A stretch of 8,926 nucleotides of DNA from Planctomycetota bacterium. Its GTDB lineage: Bacteria > Planctomycetota > MHYJ01 > JACPRB01. A program made the position numbers and the translations under genes. Below, in pieces: positions 6,154 to 8,926 of the stretch. Positions within the stretch are counted from its first letter, which is position 1; every line of letters starts with the position of its first letter. Where the stretch lies: positions 1-8,926 of the forward strand of contig JACQFK010000608.1 of assembly GCA_016200125.1 (NCBI GenBank). The letters are read 5' to 3'. The notes under the pieces are model-generated. The model was not told where the DNA came from, searched no databases, and was given only the letters and a program-made list of their open reading frames with translations.

Positions 6154-7435
6154 ATGCTCAAGGCCGCCACGGGACGAAGCGCGCGGGCCGCCGCCGTCGC
6201 CCCGCCCCGGGACCCCGCGGACCTGCTGGAGCCGGCGCCCTTCCCCTTCCTGCTCGAAAGCGCCCAGGGGGGCCGCCACAGCTTCGCCGGCGCCGATCCC
6301 TATGCGGTCCTGATCGCCCGGGGCGACCGCCTGTCCCTCTGGCGCGATGGCCGCGAACGGAGCTTCCGGGGCGATCCCTTCGACGCAATCCGGGAGCTGA
6401 TGGCGGAGCAGAAGCTGGAGAATCCGGAAGGGCTGCCCCTTCCCGGCGGCGCCGTGGGGGCCTTCGGCTACGACCTGGGCCAGCACCTCGAACGGCTGCC
6501 CCGCCGCGCGGAGGACGATCTCGATTTCCCCGATCTCCTGCTCGGCTTCTACGACCGCCTGACCTGCGTGGATCACGCCGAAGGGCGGGCGAGCGTCGTC
6601 GAGCTCTCCCCCCGCCCCTCGAAGCGGGCCATCGATCCGCGCGTCTATGACGAGGTCTTCAATGCCGGCGCGGCGGCCGCACGCCGTGGCCCGAACTTCA
6701 CCCGCGCGCTTCCACGCGCGGACGGAGCTGCCCCCGATGGGCCTCTACCGGGCGCTCCGCTCCGCGAGCCCCGCGCCCTTCGCGGCGCTGCTCCGCTTCG
6801 GCCGCCGCGCGATCGTGTCGTCGTCGCCCGAGCGCTTCCTCGAGCTGCGCGGCCGCAGGCTCGTCACGCGGCACATCAAAGGGACGCGCCGGCGCGGCGT
6901 CTCGGCTGCGGAGGACGAGCGCCTCGGCCGCGAGCTCCTCGACAGCCCCAAGGACGATGCCGAACTGGCCATGATCGTCGATCTCGAGCGCAACGACCTG
7001 GGCCGCGTCTGCGACTACGGAAGCGTCAAGGTCTCGGAGCCCAAGTCGCTCGAACGCCACCCCACGGTGCTCCACCTCTCCGCGACCGTCGAAGGCCTCC
7101 TTCGCGGCGGACTCGCGCCGGTCGACATCCTTCGCGCGACCTTCCCCGGCGGCTCCATCACCGGCGCCCCCAAGATCCGCGCCATGGAGATCATCGACGA
7201 GCTGGAGCCCACGCGGCGCGCCTTCTACACCGGCGCGATCGGCGCGCTCGGCTTCGACGGCTCGATGAATCTCTCGGTCGCCATCCGCACGCTGCTCGTC
7301 GACGGCGCCGACTGCTTCTTCCAGGCCGGCGGCGGCATCGTCGCCGACTCCGACCCCGCCGCGGAATACGACGAGACGCTCACCAAGGCCGCGGCGATGG
7401 CGAAAGCCCTGGGAATTGAGCTATCGAGCTCTTGA
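6154..7435 (+). pseudogene. pabB: Aminodeoxychorismate synthase component I, disrupted by a frameshift/deletion
   Basis: PabB with PabA converts chorismate and glutamine to 4-amino-4-deoxychorismate for folate synthesis. The N-terminal part (codons 1-184, to 6705) carries the usual PabB features: SFAGADPYA at 43-51, LPGGAVGAFGYDLGQHLE at 96-113, FYDRLTCVDH at 132-141, and NFTR at 181-184. The C-terminal part continues in the +1 frame from about 6707 (RFHARTELPP) and is otherwise complete: IKGTR with the PabB-defining lysine at 6878-6880 (TrpE has alanine there), MIVDLERNDLGR at 6971-7006, FPGGSITGAPK at 7142-7174, and AGGGIVADS near 7325. Missing between the halves is the conserved segment that in E. 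coli PabB links NMTR to RFHA and includes GDCYQVNLAQ. As it stands, translation would give a truncated protein with a wrong-frame tail ending at 7419. The rest has no further lesion, so the break is either recent or an assembly/read error. The ATG at 6154 has no Shine-Dalgarno sequence. Confidence 0.85.
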
Positions 7436-7638
7436 AGAATTGAAAGCCAGTCATAGGAAGTCGATCCATGAGCACCCTGTTCAATCTCGCTCGAGAGAGG
7501 CAACGAAGAACGCCGGCCCTTTCGCCCCGTTCTGCGGTTGGCTTGGTCGTTTCTTCCGGACTCATGAAGACGCGGTGCCTCCGGTGAGGCTGTTGCTGAC
7601 TGTCCTTCAATAACTCGATGGTTCGATAGCTCAATCCC
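7411..7638. repeat. Inverted-repeat-bounded intergenic element between pabB and pabC
   Basis: ATTGAGCTATCGA at 7415-7427 recurs exactly, inverted, at 7635-7623. The similarity continues for 26 aligned positions inward with 17 matches and no gap (to CAGTCA at 7448-7453 and its inverse at 7602-7597), so each arm is about 40 bp. The left arm supplies the last codons and the stop of pabB; the right arm ends 3 bases before the pabC ATG. The interior (about 7454-7596) is visibly less GC-rich than the neighbouring genes and has no credible gene. No target-site duplication is evident. A MITE-like or other dispersed repeat is the simplest reading; an RNA hairpin acting on pabC is an alternative. In transcripts the 13-bp stem would bring the pabC start close to the pabB stop. 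Confidence 0.6.
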
Positions 7639-8400
7639 ATGATTGTCTGGCTCGACGGCGCCTTCCTCCCCGAGGAACAGGCTCTCGTGCCGGCGACCGA
7701 CCGCGCCTTCCTCCACGGACGCGGCCTCTTCGAGACGCTGCGGGCCTACCGCGGCATTCCGTTCCGGATCGCCGATCACCTGTCGCGGATGAAAGCCAGC
7801 GCCGACCGCTTCGGGATCCCGTTCAAGACGGCCGACTTCGACTCGGCCATCCGCAAGCTCTGCCGGCGGAACCAGGTCGATGATGCGGCCGTGCGGCTGA
7901 CGCTCTCGGCCGAGGGACGGCGGCTGATCACGGTCCGCCCCCGGAAGCCCCTCCCCCCGGCCTGGTACCGGAAGGGGGCCAAGGTGACGCTCGTCCCCTG
8001 GCGCCGCGATCCCCGCACCCTGCTCGCGGGCCACAAGGTGACGAGCGTCCTGGAGAACGTGCTCGTCCACGAGGACGCGCGGAAGCGGGGCTTCGCGGAG
8101 GCGCTCTACGTCGGACTCGAAGGAGAGCTGCTCGAAGGCTCCGTCTCGAATCTCTTCCTCGTCGTGAAGGGCAGGCTCGTGACGCCGAAGCTGAAGGGCA
8201 TCCTCCCCGGCGTGACGCGGCAGGTGGTGATGGAACTGGCGGCGGTGAAGGAACGTACGCTGCGGCTCGAGGAGCTGAGGACGGCCGACGAGGCCTTCCT
8301 CACCAACGCCCTCATCGAAGTGCTGCCCATCGGGCGGCCGGGCCCGGTCGGACGGAAGATCGCGGAAGACTATCGCGCGCTGACCCGGAGTTTGCGCTAG
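7639..8400 (+). CDS. pabC: Aminodeoxychorismate lyase / class IV PLP aminotransferase
   Basis: Likely releases pyruvate from 4-amino-4-deoxychorismate to give 4-aminobenzoate, the step after PabB; cytosolic, PLP-dependent. 253 aa, a usual length for PabC. Fold-type IV features: DRAFLHGRGLFETLRAYRG at 21-39, Schiff-base lysine K133 in AGHKVTSVLENVL, the class IV signature ExSxxN at 166-171 (EGSVSN) followed by LF, and GILPGVTR at 187-194 for PLP phosphate binding; the final block EAFLTNALIEVLPI at 218-231 is also typical. D-amino-acid and branched-chain aminotransferases share this fold and sequence alone does not exclude them, but the position directly after pabB favours the lyase. The ATG at 7639 starts the conserved MIVWLDG strand; there is no Shine-Dalgarno sequence, and the preceding bases belong to the inverted-repeat element. 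The stop codon overlaps that of the convergent TPM gene. Confidence 0.85.
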   Translation: MIVWLDGAFLPEEQALVPATDRAFLHGRGLFETLRAYRGIPFRIADHLSRMKASADRFGIPFKTADFDSAIRKLCRRNQVDDAAVRLTLSAEGRRLITVRPRKPLPPAWYRKGAKVTLVPWRRDPRTLLAGHKVTSVLENVLVHEDARKRGFAEALYVGLEGELLEGSVSNLFLVVKGRLVTPKLKGILPGVTRQVVMELAAVKERTLRLEELRTADEAFLTNALIEVLPIGRPGPVGRKIAEDYRALTRSLR

Positions 8401-8926
8401 TCGAGAATCCGGAGCTCGTTGGGGAGCTCGTTGACGTCGCGGGGCTTGACTGGGAAGTGTTTCCCCAGGACCTCGCCGCACTTTCGGATCGCCTCGACCA
8501 GCCCCTCGCGCGGCTTCCCCTCCCCGAGCGCCCGGACGAGCCCCTCGGTGATCTCCTTCCACTCCGACTCGGGGATCTTGGCCGACACCGTGCGGTCGGC
8601 CCAGACGCAGACGCGGTGCTCGAAGAGCGAGACGTAGATCACGACGCCTGTGCCGCCGGCGGTCTTGTGGACGTGGAGCGAATCGAAGGCGTGGTGGGCG
8701 GCGATCAGCACCCGCGCGGTCATCACCCCGCGCGAGACGCCCAGCCGCTTGAGCCAGGGGATCCGCTTCGCCAGGTTCATGCCCAGCAGCCAGCCGACCA
8801 TGATGACCCCGACCACGGCCGGGAGCTGAAGCACGAAGGTCTCGCTCTCGCCCCAGTCCGAGGCGGGAGCGATCTGGTGCAGGTAGGGCCAGGTGACGGC
8901 CAGGGCGGCCGCGACGAAGACGAGCC
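8397..8926 (-). CDS. TPM-domain membrane protein, 5'-partial
   Basis: The frame is open to the right window edge, so the start is outside; the GTG at 8834 lies within a membrane helix and is unlikely to be the start. From the edge inward the visible part has a hydrophobic segment (LVFVAAALAVTWPYL, 8924-8880), a polar loop of about 15-20 residues, a second helix (VLQLPAVVGVIMVGWLLGM, 8834-8778), a basic stretch (AKRIPWLKRL), then a soluble C-terminal domain of about 105 residues (8730-8400). That domain contains AFDSLHVHKTAGGTGVVIYV, SLFEHRVCVWADRTV, and the ending HFPVKPRDVNELPNELRILD, resembling the TPM family (COG3762-like). TPM proteins are membrane-associated; some are linked to photosystem II repair in plants, and the bacterial role is unclear. 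The gene runs convergent to pabC and shares CTAG at 8397-8400 for both stop codons. Confidence 0.75.
   Translation of the reverse strand, partial: LVFVAAALAVTWPYLHQIAPASDWGESETFVLQLPAVVGVIMVGWLLGMNLAKRIPWLKRLGVSRGVMTARVLIAAHHAFDSLHVHKTAGGTGVVIYVSLFEHRVCVWADRTVSAKIPESEWKEITEGLVRALGEGKPREGLVEAIRKCGEVLGKHFPVKPRDVNELPNELRILD

Noticed and set aside
5704..6576. N-terminal extension of the TPR/HEAT frame up to 6576
   Set aside because: It would overlap the zinc-ribbon gene and the pabB N-terminus in other frames, is low-complexity Arg/Gly/Ala, and carries no domain.
6700..6710. Programmed ribosomal frameshift in pabB
   Set aside because: There is no slippery heptamer, and a frameshift would not restore the conserved GDxYQVNLAQ segment, which is absent in every frame.
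6154..7435. Anthranilate synthase component I (TrpE) instead of PabB
   Set aside because: The motif reads IKGT with the lysine typical of PabB, where TrpE has alanine, and a pabC-like gene follows.
7416..7613. 65-codon plus frame and the 86-codon minus frame (7380-7640) inside the inverted-repeat element
   Set aside because: They occupy the same DNA in opposite directions, lack recognisable domains and derive their similar starts from the inverted repeat; neither is a supported gene.

Overview
The window is GC-rich chromosomal DNA from a bacterium. A Hanks-type serine/threonine kinase with a transmembrane helix and TPR tail, a TPR/HEAT protein whose N-terminus is a short hydrophobic run followed by 'QDPAEQ', and a lack of clear Shine-Dalgarno sequences fit Planctomycetota or a similar environmental lineage. 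That placement is inference; no rRNA or marker gene is present. Codon use is dominated by third-position G/C, so long open frames on the opposite strand are shadows and were not annotated.

Layout. (1) 2-1894 (+): membrane Ser/Thr kinase with TPR repeats, cut off at its 5' end by the window edge. (2) 1946-3481 (+): L-glutamate gamma-semialdehyde (1-pyrroline-5-carboxylate) dehydrogenase of the RocA/PruA type. (3) 3549-4040 (+): small putative lipoprotein of unknown function. (4) 4041-4107: short convergent gap holding five tandem heptamers and a hairpin. (5) 4108-5703 (-): exported or membrane-attached TPR/HEAT-like protein, preceded 5 nt upstream on the same strand by (6) 5709-6128 (-): small protein with two CxxC-type zinc ribbons; these two probably form an operon. 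(7) 6154-7435 (+): pabB, divergent from the zinc-ribbon gene and broken by a frameshift whose junction looks like a deletion of about 77 bp. (8) 7411-7638: an inverted-repeat-bounded, less GC-rich segment that supplies the pabB stop codon and ends directly at the pabC start. (9) 7639-8400 (+): pabC-like class IV aminotransferase/lyase. (10) 8397-8926 (-): TPM-domain membrane protein, cut off at its 5' end by the window edge; its stop codon shares a CTAG with the pabC stop.

How the genes relate. pabB and pabC supply the two chorismate-to-4-aminobenzoate steps of folate synthesis, apart from the PabA glutaminase, which is not in the window. The P5C dehydrogenase is the second step of proline (and arginine/ornithine) catabolism, and no proline dehydrogenase is visible. 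Kinase, lipoprotein, zinc-ribbon, TPR/HEAT and TPM proteins are not obviously linked to either pathway. I see no recognisable defence, CRISPR, phage or secondary-metabolite system.

Most worth a second look: the pabB deletion/frameshift, the inverted-repeat element between pabB and pabC, TATAAT-like boxes lying only 6-11 nt before three start codons (suggesting leaderless transcripts), one of them apparently shared by divergent genes, and an APE-to-APA change in the kinase.
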